From NCBI GenBank assembly GCA_964429245.1, contig CAYSBE010000133.1, positions 1-5,339 on the forward strand: a stretch of DNA of 5,339 bases. Reading direction: 5' to 3'. The stretch's first letter is position 1, and every line of letters begins with the position of its first letter. A program made the position numbers and the translations under genes. This DNA comes from CAYSBE01 sp964429245. Its GTDB lineage: Bacteria; Bacteroidota; Bacteroidia; UKL13-3. Shown piece by piece: positions 1 to 5,288 of this stretch. The notes below the pieces were generated by a model. That model saw nothing but the letters and a program-made list of their open reading frames with translations, had not been told where the DNA came from and ran no database searches.

Positions 1-1498
1 TATTCCAGTGTTTCTTCCACTGAAGAGCAACGGTGAGGTTGTTTTCATTTCCCCATGTTTCTGTTTCTTTAATATTTTCGGGTATAGGATTCATGCCGGA
101 TGGTAGCCAAACAATTTGGTTATTCATGTTGCGGTAATACAACGTACTGTTTATTTGCCAACATATGTTGTTTTTATGATGCACATGATACAACCCAACT
201 TCTGCATTTTGGCCGCTTTCAGGCAATAAGTTTGGATTTCCTCCCGGCATCCAGTATCGCTCATTTAAAGTAGGAATGCGGTACGAACCAGATACCGAAG
301 ATTTCAATTTGAGCAAGGAATGAAATTTCCAATCCAAACCGAGCATTGGAATCAAGGGTGTATATCGTGAGTCAATATTTTCGATACGTGTTGATTGCTG
401 AACGGTGAGCGTTTTCCAAGTTGTTTTTATAACATAATATGCCGAAAGACGTTGTTGGGACTTGATATCTGAGTAGTTATTGCTCTTGGCCTCTGTGTAG
501 GTATAATTAATACCGGTATTTAGGTTAAGCCATGACAAAATTTTCCATTGGTCTTCCAGTTCATTTATCCAGCTGTAGGCATCACTTTTCGAGTCGATTT
601 GTTTAGATGGACTTAAATAATTTAGGTTATCCTGAAGCCAGCCACTGCGGGCATTTATGGTATGGCGGCCTTTGGTGTATTGCCAAGTTGTCCCTAATCT
701 TATTGAGGCATCATCTTGTACCGCATCACTCGACATTTCATTGATTGAAGGAGGGATTTCGCGCGTTGCTTCTTGCCAGAAGATATGCAATCCAAATAAA
801 TGATGGCGGCTAGGGCGAAGGCTTTCAGAGAAGGTTAAGGTGCGTTGCCGGGTTGCTGCATGGGTTTGCGTTTTTTGTATAGTATTTGTCGGGTCAGGCT
901 TATAGGAAAAGTTATTGGAAGCAATGCGATTAATAAATTGGATGGAAGAATAATGTTTTTTGCCGCCAAAACTAATAGCTGCTATTTGCTGCATGAGGCC
1001 GAAACTTCCGCCAGTTATTGACAAATCTACTTGTACTCCCGAACTAAAACGAGGTGTATTGTTTAATAATATTGTTCCACCAACTGCACCGCTGCCAAAC
1101 AAGGCACCATTGCCACCATGTTGCAGTTCTATTTGGTTAGATGCAGCAGCAGGGTAGAGGCTGAAATCAAACAATCCCAACATGCTGTTTTGAATAGTAA
1201 ATCCATTCCACAATACCGCTGTTTGCTCAGCAGATGCTCCCCTAAAACTAGCCGTAGCTATTCCGGATGGTCCATAGTTTCTAATAAATACGGGTGATGC
1301 AGCTTGCAATACATCGGCAAGTGAGCCGGCAGGAAACAGCATGATGGTGGATGAATCAATACGGGAGTATTTAAAACCGGTTTGGTATTGCGAAAACCTT
1401 GGGGCATGTACTTCAACCTCGCCAAGTGGCAAGGTATCTTTTACCTGGGCTTGCATGAAGCTGGGTAAAATCAGGCATATGTAAACTAGTTTTCGCAT
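1..1498 (-). CDS. BtuB-like TonB-dependent outer-membrane receptor (3' end beyond window)
   Basis: This is the N-terminal 499 codons of a TonB-dependent receptor, open from ATG 1498 to the left edge. It probably imports cobalamin or another corrinoid across the outer membrane using TonB energy, because it lies directly behind a cobalamin riboswitch. Residues 1-17 (MRKLVYICLILPSFMQA) look like a signal peptide. The plug domain spans about residues 25-150: a start-of-plug strand GEVEVHAPR, then RNYGPSGIATASFRG, then VLWNG, and the typical plug end GGNGALFGSGAVGGTI near 128-143. The rest is alternating, aromatic-rich barrel strands, including SYRIPTLNERYW and GNPNLLPES, which are typical of BtuB-like barrels. 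There is no SusC-type N-terminal carboxypeptidase-like domain. The start is firm: an in-frame TAG lies at 1510-1508, only 9 bases upstream. No Shine-Dalgarno is visible, as is usual in Bacteroidota. Homologues run to about 600-650 residues, so the missing part is the end of the barrel. I leave the symbol blank because the substrate is inferred from the riboswitch. Confidence 0.93.
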   Translation of the reverse strand, partial: MRKLVYICLILPSFMQAQVKDTLPLGEVEVHAPRFSQYQTGFKYSRIDSSTIMLFPAGSLADVLQAASPVFIRNYGPSGIATASFRGASAEQTAVLWNGFTIQNSMLGLFDFSLYPAAASNQIELQHGGNGALFGSGAVGGTILLNNTPRFSSGVQVDLSITGGSFGLMQQIAAISFGGKKHYSSIQFINRIASNNFSYKPDPTNTIQKTQTHAATRQRTLTFSESLRPSRHHLFGLHIFWQEATREIPPSINEMSSDAVQDDASIRLGTTWQYTKGRHTINARSGWLQDNLNYLSPSKQIDSKSDAYSWINELEDQWKILSWLNLNTGINYTYTEAKSNNYSDIKSQQRLSAYYVIKTTWKTLTVQQSTRIENIDSRYTPLIPMLGLDWKFHSLLKLKSSVSGSYRIPTLNERYWMPGGNPNLLPESGQNAEVGLYHVHHKNNICWQINSTLYYRNMNNQIVWLPSGMNPIPENIKETETWGNENNLTVALQWKKHWN

Positions 1499-1518
1499 CC
1501 GTTTGGACTAATTGCCAA

Positions 1519-1588
1519 CGGGTAATGGAGAACGAGCAACGACTACAAATGAAAATACATGCAGTATATGCCAATCGCTTTTTACCCG
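1519..1588 (-). promoter_or_regulatory. Leader between riboswitch and receptor: possible expression platform
   Basis: In the receptor leader RNA, CGGGTAA (1588-1582), just after the aptamer, is exactly complementary to TTACCCG (1525-1519), which lies 21-27 nt before the start codon. The two are separated by 56 nt. This 7-bp pair could form a long-range stem that differs between ligand-bound and free states. This is inference: a 7-base match in 110 nt could also arise by chance, and no ribosome binding site is evident to be masked. Confidence 0.3.
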
Positions 1589-1610
1589 AAAGCTTGTGCT
1601 TATTTTTGCC

Positions 1611-1800
1611 TTGGCAGGTCTTCTGACTCTCTTTTCTGTTTCTGAAAGCCTTCCCGTCTAATTATGATATAGACAGTGGCATAAGGTGATCATTGCAGTT
1701 GGCAATTTGCATTGCCTAAAAGATTACAGCAGCGGGAACTGTTCAGGATTCGCACCTGATTCCCTTTTAATTCGGATTACCACATGATAGGTAATTCAAA
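1611..1800 (-). ncRNA. Cobalamin (B12) riboswitch aptamer
   Basis: This is a cis-acting RNA that binds adenosylcobalamin or a related corrinoid and controls the downstream receptor. Read on the minus strand, the conserved blocks occur in order: GGGAATCAGGTGCGAATCC (1764-1746), TTCCCGCTGCTGTAA (1738-1724), GCCACTG (1680-1674), GGGAAGGC (1655-1648), and the B12 box AGTCAGAAGACCTGCC (1628-1613). Peripheral hairpins are visible too: GGCAAT/ATTGCC around 1701-1716 and GTCTA/TAGAC around 1656-1673. The aptamer ends about 112 nt before the receptor ATG, leaving room for an expression platform. No U-tract terminator is seen there, so control of translation is more likely than attenuation. The family identity is firm; the ligand subtype and mechanism are inferred. 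Confidence 0.95.
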
Positions 1801-1813
1801 ACCATTGCGGATG

Positions 1814-1843
1814 CAAACATATAAAAAAAATCGTTTGTTGAAC
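1814..1843 (-). promoter_or_regulatory. Bacteroidota-type promoter for the riboswitch/receptor transcript
   Basis: On the minus strand TATGTTTG (1821-1814) matches the Bacteroidota -7 consensus TAnnTTTG exactly. An 18-base spacer upstream gives GTTC (1843-1840), a weak match to the -33 element. Transcription would begin near 1808-1806, just before the B12 aptamer, which is where the promoter of a riboswitch-led gene should be. The -33 half overlaps the right part of the terminator hairpin of the preceding gene. The position and the exact -7 box support the call; the weak -33 keeps it tentative. Confidence 0.5.
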
Positions 1844-1855
1844 GGGTGTTCAACA
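1823..1855 (-). terminator. Terminator-like hairpin after the cupin/lipoprotein group
   Basis: On the minus strand an 8-bp perfect stem TGTTGAAC / GTTCAACA (1855-1848 and 1843-1836) closes a 4-base ACCC loop. Five bases later comes a run of eight T (1830-1823). It lies 22 bases past the stop of the broken cupin gene. Hairpin plus U-run in this orientation fits an intrinsic terminator for the upstream genes. The AACGA spacer before the U-run is longer than ideal, which lowers confidence. Confidence 0.6.
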
Positions 1856-1876
1856 CTTGTGGAAAAATGAGAGAAT

Positions 1877-2207
1877 TCAGATGCTATCTAGATGGTGTTT
1901 GGTAAATGTGTTTTCTGTATTTCCGGTATTTAAGGTAGTAGCAGGTTCAAAAAGCATAACAGAAACCTCTTCTTTGGCTACAGGTCTATGTTCAATTCCT
2001 TTTGGCACAATCAGCATTTCATTTTCCATGTAGGGTTATCGTTTGGTCCCTAAACTCAATATCTAAAATGCCATTTATTACAAAAAAGAGCTCATCTTCC
2101 TGATCATGTTTGTGCCAAACAAATTCTCCTTTAAGCTTTACTAACTTTACATGCTGTCCATTTAGTTCACCTGCAATTTTAGGATTCCAGTGGTCAGTTA
2201 TTTTCAA
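1877..2207 (-). pseudogene. Small cupin protein, frameshifted and without a clear ATG
   Basis: Two overlapping frames together encode one single-domain cupin of about 109 residues. The first runs from a TTG at 2207 to TGA 2021-2019 and carries WHKHDQEDELFFVINGILD. The second continues to TGA 1879-1877 with MLIVPKGIEHRPVAKEE and MLFEPATTLNTGN. Removing one base of the A4 run (T 2022-2025 on the plus strand) joins them as TLHGNEMLIVPKG, the expected cupin sequence. The metal-binding set is then complete: His32 and His34, Glu38 and His73, counted from the TTG. There is no ATG on this strand between this point and the upstream gene's stop at 2259. Cupin-like sequence (LLSLSEKR) continues upstream of the TTG before meeting a TAA at 2240-2238, so the N-terminus looks damaged too. 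The enzymatic role is unknown. It follows the lipoprotein gene by 51 bases. Either it is a recent pseudogene or the assembly has indels. Confidence 0.8.
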
Positions 2208-2258
2208 ACGCTTTTCCGAAAGGCTAAGTAGAGAAATTTACAGCCCACAATTTACCAA

Positions 2259-2654
2259 TCAGAACTTGGCTCTTGCAATTTCAACACCTTCTGGATAATT
2301 GAGGTCACCTTTATTTTCTACTGTAATCACAACTTCACTGAAATCATAGGGTGTAGTGGTATTGAAAACGGTTTTTTCAGCGTTTTTAACATTAAGTTGA
2401 CCTACATTTTTTAGGCCATATGCCTTTGTTACAATCCACACAGAGTAGTTATTTCCCGGAGGCGTTAACCTGTCGGCACTAGCTAAGTTTATTGCAGTAA
2501 TTTCTAATGTGTAATTTTTTTGGACATCAACTTTTTTCTTAGCTGTAATATCCGCTGCAGGTGCTACAGTTGATATGCCAAACTTTGCTTGAGTTACACA
2601 AGCGCTATACAATAAGACCATACTTATTGCAATTAAGGTATTCATTAATTTCAT
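2259..2654 (-). CDS. Small lipoprotein, possibly anti-sigma-K C-terminal-like fold
   Basis: This is a 131-residue predicted lipoprotein. Residues 1-18 are a hydrophobic signal (LIAISMVLLYSA) followed by Cys19, in a relaxed lipobox YSAC of the kind Bacteroidota accept. The mature protein would be anchored by lipid to a membrane. The remainder is one beta-rich domain with SVWIVTKAYGLKNVGQLNVKN around residues 70-90 and SEVVITVENKGDLNYPEGVEIARAKF at the end. The pattern 'YxVWxV...G..K.vGqL...VT.E..GD..yP.G' recalls the C-terminal extracytoplasmic domain of RskA-type anti-sigma factors. That link is my recollection of the pattern, not a search result, and no sigma factor gene lies nearby. ATG 2654 is preferred; Met4 (2645) is a possible alternative that keeps the signal. 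The gene sits between two cupin genes, 51 bases from each by the chosen starts and stops, and may be co-transcribed with them. Function unknown. Confidence 0.82.
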   Translation of the reverse strand: MKLMNTLIAISMVLLYSACVTQAKFGISTVAPAADITAKKKVDVQKNYTLEITAINLASADRLTPPGNNYSVWIVTKAYGLKNVGQLNVKNAEKTVFNTTTPYDFSEVVITVENKGDLNYPEGVEIARAKF

Positions 2655-2705
2655 GTTATTTTTTATTTATTGATTAAGGATAGTTTAGTTATACAGTGAT
2701 ATTGG

Positions 2706-3050
2706 TTATTCTTCATATCCGCTTTTAATGATGGTTGAAATCATTTTAAATTGTTCGTTGGCAGTGAAGCTGTGTTTTGAATGTGCCGGAATAATAATGC
2801 CCTCGCCAAGTTTTAATAGCATGGTGTGATCATTTATAATTATCTCCGCACTACCATCAATTATTTGTATGTAGGTATCAAAGGGGCTTGTTTTTACACC
2901 CAATTCTTCTCCATTTGCAAATGAAGAGGCTGTTATATTTCCGGTAGATTTTTTAATGATGGTGCGGCTCACAATAGCATGCGGTACATATTCAATTATC
3001 TCAACCGTTATATGAACTTTTGATTTTTCAACTAATTCATTATTGTTCAT
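2706..3050 (-). CDS. Single-domain cupin protein (114 aa)
   Basis: This is a small cytoplasmic beta-barrel (cupin_2 type) protein of 114 residues with no signal peptide. The N-terminal strand region (VHITVEIIEYVPHAIVSRTIIKKSTGNIT) is followed by cupin motif 1, residues 48-68 (EELGVKTSPFDTYIQIIDGSA), and motif 2, residues 83-95 (EGIIIPAHSKHSF). The second motif keeps His90 and His93. In the first motif Lys53 stands where relatives of this type that I recall have His (EHTAPFD), so the metal site may be incomplete. The ATG at 3050 is chosen over an in-frame TTG at 3071, because the extra residues lie within the spacer after a hairpin and Met-Asn-Asn-Asn is a natural start. It follows the PorT-type gene by 61 bases and is separated from it by the hairpin at 3071-3103. 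Substrate and role are unknown. Confidence 0.85.
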   Translation of the reverse strand: MNNNELVEKSKVHITVEIIEYVPHAIVSRTIIKKSTGNITASSFANGEELGVKTSPFDTYIQIIDGSAEIIINDHTMLLKLGEGIIIPAHSKHSFTANEQFKMISTIIKSGYEE

Positions 3051-3070
3051 ATTCTGATTTATTAATAACA

Positions 3071-3103
3071 ATCATCCAAACATTTTTTTAATGTCCGGAT
3101 GAT
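3071..3103 (-). terminator. Stem-loop after the PorT-type gene, continuous only in minus-strand RNA
   Basis: Minus-strand RNA folds as AUCAUCC-GG-ACAUU, an A5 loop, then AAUGU-UU-GGAUGAU. The central GG/UU pairs are G·U wobbles, so the stem is 14 bp in this orientation. On the plus strand the same place is an AA/CC mismatch. It begins 8 bases after the PorT-type stop. The downstream tract (TGTTATTAAT) is only moderately T-rich, so this may be a weak terminator or an RNA-stabilising 3' hairpin. Confidence 0.5.
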
Positions 3104-3111
3104 TTTAATAG

Positions 3112-3747
3112 TTAAATTTTAAGACCTAAGGTAAATTGCAACCACTGATTTTTGTATCTTGGTGTTTCTGAAGTTCCATCACCATTATTGCTTTGAAAAT
3201 CCCATCCAATTCTGCCCGAGAAAACCAAGCTTTGATAAATAAGGTCAAATCCACCAACAAATCCAAATATGTTTTTACGGATATTATCATTATCAAATGC
3301 TTCTTCTTGTTCAGTAGAGTTTGTACCAAATGTGTATTCATCTTTTTGGTTTAGCAGATATGAAAATTGAGGGCCACCAACTATGGTCAAAAATTCAGAA
3401 GGTTTTATTTGTAATTGCAATGGAACGTCAAGGTATGTTGTTGTTCTTTTAAAGGTGTAAGGGAAACTAAGAAGCATTCCTGAACCTTTAAAGCCTTTTT
3501 GTGAAATTAAGACTTCTGGCTGTAATCCTATTAATGTTCCAAGCGGAATGCCTAAAAATACACCACCAGCAAATCCAATTTTAGCATCTGCCTCAAATGC
3601 CTGCCCCTCGGTATCCCATACGTTTGATATATTGATACCTGCTTTTGCACCTAATTCTAAATTCTGTCGCCTATCTTGACTTTGGGCAATAAAGCCGATG
3701 ACTGACAATGCACATAACATCATCACTGTTTTAACTGATTTTTTCAT
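3112..3747 (-). CDS. PorT-family outer-membrane beta-barrel protein
   Basis: This is a 211-residue outer-membrane protein of the porin-like 'OMP beta-barrel' family common in Bacteroidota and usually annotated PorT family. Residues 1-24 form a signal peptide (KTVMMLCALSVIGFIAQSQ, cleavage before Asp25). The mature protein shows family landmarks: LGAKAGINISNV (32-43), FAGGVFLGIPLG (59-70), LQPEVLISQKGFKG (75-88), TTYLDVPLQLQIKP (103-116), GGPQFSYLLNQKDE (124-137), and a closing amphipathic strand WLQFTLGLKI with a hydrophobic C-terminus. Length is normal for the family. The founding PorT takes part in gingipain secretion, but most relatives have no known role and nothing here ties this one to type IX secretion, so I give no symbol. 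The start ATG 3747 is directly before the signal. Upstream is a dyad-rich spacer with a possible promoter and operator. The gene lies downstream of and parallel to an AraC-type regulator that could control it. Confidence 0.88.
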   Translation of the reverse strand: MKKSVKTVMMLCALSVIGFIAQSQDRRQNLELGAKAGINISNVWDTEGQAFEADAKIGFAGGVFLGIPLGTLIGLQPEVLISQKGFKGSGMLLSFPYTFKRTTTYLDVPLQLQIKPSEFLTIVGGPQFSYLLNQKDEYTFGTNSTEQEEAFDNDNIRKNIFGFVGGFDLIYQSLVFSGRIGWDFQSNNGDGTSETPRYKNQWLQFTLGLKI

Positions 3748-3762
3748 GATACTTTAATTAGT

Positions 3763-3794
3763 GTTGTAAATTGTTTTACAACGACACAAAGGTG
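3763..3794 (-). promoter_or_regulatory. Possible promoter and operator palindrome of the PorT-type gene
   Basis: A perfect 8+8 inverted repeat, GTTGTAAA-TTGT-TTTACAAC, occupies 3763-3782, 16-35 bases before the start codon. Just upstream on the minus strand CACCTTTG (3794-3787) is one base from the -7 consensus TAnnTTTG at a fixed position, which would put transcription start around 3781, on the palindrome's edge. A dimeric regulator bound here would block or modulate initiation. No convincing -33 element is visible. The dyad itself is plain in the sequence; its role as operator or as a 5'-UTR hairpin is inferred. Confidence 0.4.
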
Positions 3795-3812
3795 TTGGGA
3801 AAGAAGACCCTA

Positions 3813-3845
3813 ATTGTTACACAATAAGAATTGCTTGTTGCAACA
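3813..3845. repeat. Two short dyads between the AraC-type and PorT-type genes
   Basis: ATTGT-TAC-ACAAT (3813-3825) and the perfect 10-base palindrome TGTTGCAACA (3836-3845) lie between the AraC-type stop and the PorT-type promoter region. Both share TTGT/ACAA half-site character with the larger palindrome at 3763-3782. They could be further regulator sites or weak 3' hairpins of the AraC transcript. No U-run follows on either strand, so I do not call a terminator. Confidence 0.3.
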
Positions 3846-3862
3846 TTAAAGATACACAAGGA

Positions 3863-4423
3863 TTAAATATCTTCTAAGTTTTGACGTTTTCTGATACTTA
3901 AACTTTTGAAAAAACTGGGCGTTAATCCAGTAACTTGTTTGAATTGTTTAGATAAGTGGGCTACACTACTGTAGTGCATTTTATAAGAAATTTCTGTTAA
4001 GCTTAGTTCGTCATAAATAATGAGTTCTTTTATTCTTTCTATCTTATGAAGGATGATAAAATGCTCGATGGTAACTCCTTTTGTTTTCGAAAATATTTCT
4101 GCAAGCTTGTGGTAATCCTTGCTTAATTTTTCACTTAAGATCGTAGAGAAGTTTACTTTGGGTACTTCTTCTGAATAATGGACCATTTCAACCACTATAT
4201 TGATAATTTTTTCAATTAGCATGGCTCTGGTATCATCCATGAGTTCTAGTTTGGATTTGTGCAGTTCTGCTTTTAATTGCTCCCTTTGTTCTTCGGGAAT
4301 GGGTCGTGTTAACTGTACTTCACCCAGCTCTATTGAATTGAACGGAATTTGAAGTTTATCTAATTCGGACCTAACCATCATTTTGCAACGCAGGCTTACC
4401 ATATTTTGTATAAATAATTTCAT
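3863..4423 (-). CDS. AraC-family regulator with HMA-like N-terminal domain
   Basis: This is a 186-residue cytoplasmic DNA-binding protein with two parts. Residues 1-75 resemble a heavy-metal-associated (HMA) beta-alpha-beta fold: MKLFIQNM, a helix with RCKMMVRSELDKL, then SIELGEVQL and a second helix PEEQREQLKAEL. The metal loop MxCxxC aligns to M8-V-S-L-R-C13, so the second Cys is kept and the first is Ser10. Residues 103-172 are a full AraC double helix-turn-helix. The first HTH is KLAEIFSKTKGVTIEHFIILHKIERIKELI, and the second is SLTEISYKMHYSSVAHLSKQFKQVTGLTPSFFK, which carries the conserved GLTPS..FK end. Such small regulators are common in Bacteroidota; relatives I recall carry CxxC here and often sit near metal or mobile genes. 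It lies upstream of and parallel to the PorT-type gene, 115 bases apart, so that gene or its own promoter is a plausible target. ATG 4423 starts directly at the first HMA strand. Confidence 0.88.
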   Translation of the reverse strand: MKLFIQNMVSLRCKMMVRSELDKLQIPFNSIELGEVQLTRPIPEEQREQLKAELHKSKLELMDDTRAMLIEKIINIVVEMVHYSEEVPKVNFSTILSEKLSKDYHKLAEIFSKTKGVTIEHFIILHKIERIKELIIYDELSLTEISYKMHYSSVAHLSKQFKQVTGLTPSFFKSLSIRKRQNLEDI

Positions 4424-4736
4424 GTTTGTGTTCTTCTATTTGATTTGATATTTCGTTTGTGATCATCAAAGACGCTATTCAATGGAGTCATGGTTACGTA
4501 ATAAGTTTTTACTTATGAATCGTCTTTTTTAGTTTGAAAAAATTGCGCAAGATATTGTGTGCGTTCGATGACGAATAGTCTGAAATTTAATAGTTTAATG
4601 TTTAAGGAAGATAACCTTTTTTTTGATATTAGGTATGTTTAATTCAATTCCTTAACGTATGGGCTAATTTGGTTTTGAAGTAAGCCCAGCTGAAATTCTA
4701 CAACATTTACCTTTATAGTTAGGTAATACTTGTTTA
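4424..4736. other. Intergenic gap of 313 bases, no gene seen
   Basis: I find no credible coding region here. It holds three short inverted repeats. ATAAGT-TTTT-ACTTAT lies at 4501-4516, about 80-90 bases before the AraC-type start. TGGGCT/AGCCCA lies at 4660-4665 and 4683-4688, with a 17-base loop. TTACCT/AGGTAA lies at 4707-4712 and 4721-4726, some 11 bases past the DinB-type stop. None is followed by a good U-run, although the last two could mark the 3' end of the DinB-type transcript. A T8 run sits at about 4617-4624. The promoter of the AraC-type gene must be in this gap, but no clear TAnnTTTG match is visible. Confidence 0.5.
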
Positions 4737-5198
4737 CTAAGTACCGTATTTATTAAAAATTGCCAATTGACCAGCGTGATAGGCCGTATGCGAAACGATT
4801 CTGCCAAAGGCTTCAGCTTTTGTTTTGGTGCCAAATTCATTTGTTATGATGGTTGTTTCCCAATCATCATCGGTTTGTTTTTCCACGATTGATTTCAGTT
4901 TTTCAAATGATTCGGCTACGTATTTTTTCAGTGCCTCCAGATCAGTCCATTCTCTTGTATCTTTTTTATCAATTACTGTTTTGGCTATTACTTTTACGGA
5001 GGCATCGCCAAACACATTTTTAGCAAACAGCAATTCTACATCCCCAATGTGACGAATCAAAAAACCGACCGAATTAGGCGAATCGCCTAATTTTTTCTTC
5101 AAATCGCTTTCCGAAAAGTTTGCTAGTTGATTGGAAAAACGTGTACGTGCCTCTAGCCACAGTTCAATTAGTGTTATTGTTTTATTTTTCATTGTCAT
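4737..5198 (-). CDS. DinB-family protein (putative metal-binding four-helix protein)
   Basis: This is a 153-residue cytoplasmic protein of the DinB/YfiT-like superfamily, a four-helix fold that binds a divalent metal through three histidines. They are visible as His50 (FLIRHIGDVE) and His137 and His141 (SHTAYHAGQLAIF), at the expected spacing. N-terminal helix 1 includes LIELWLEARTRFSNQLANF, and residues 84-107 (WTDLEALKKYVAESFEKLKSIVEK) form the long third helix. Length is normal. Family members include thiol transferases (bacillithiol or mycothiol dependent) and many proteins of unknown reaction, so the substrate is open. ATG 5198 is used; Met3 at 5192 is an equal alternative. No Shine-Dalgarno is seen. 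It appears to be a single-gene transcript with AT-rich flanks. It is not evidence of an SOS operon: the family name is historical. Confidence 0.9.
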   Translation of the reverse strand: MTMKNKTITLIELWLEARTRFSNQLANFSESDLKKKLGDSPNSVGFLIRHIGDVELLFAKNVFGDASVKVIAKTVIDKKDTREWTDLEALKKYVAESFEKLKSIVEKQTDDDWETTIITNEFGTKTKAEAFGRIVSHTAYHAGQLAIFNKYGT

Positions 5199-5288
5199 TC
5201 ATTGAGTCCCAAAAGTCGTCTTTAGTTTTTTATTATTTCAATTTATACATTATTAGCTTTGTAATAAATAGTCGATGCTTACACATAC

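Noticed and set aside
960..1157. Open frame of 65 codons on the plus strand
   Set aside because: It is antisense to the well-supported plug domain of the TonB-dependent receptor and its Pro/Cys-rich translation resembles no protein.
2019..2030. Programmed +1 frameshift joining the two cupin halves at AAA TGA
   Set aside because: There is no prfB-like CTT-TGA-C site or internal stimulator, the family is not known for recoding, and the gene also has a damaged start; a mutation or sequencing indel is simpler.
2110..2298. Open frame of 62 codons on the plus strand
   Set aside because: It runs antisense across the cupin and lipoprotein genes, and shows no family features.
3051..3071. TTG at 3071 as start of the intact cupin
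   Set aside because: It would overlap the base of the 3' hairpin and adds residues without cupin character; ATG 3050 is the natural start.
3126..3341. Second minus-strand frame of 71 codons inside the PorT-type gene
   Set aside because: It overlaps the PorT-type barrel in another frame, and the barrel frame has the signal peptide and family motifs.
4482..4532. 16-codon plus-strand peptide frame MESWLRNKFLLMNRLF in the intergenic gap
   Set aside because: It has no ribosome signal, no homology I know, and this length is expected by chance.
4825..5052. Ser/Phe-rich open frame on the plus strand
   Set aside because: It is antisense to the DinB-family gene, whose His triad and length are convincing.
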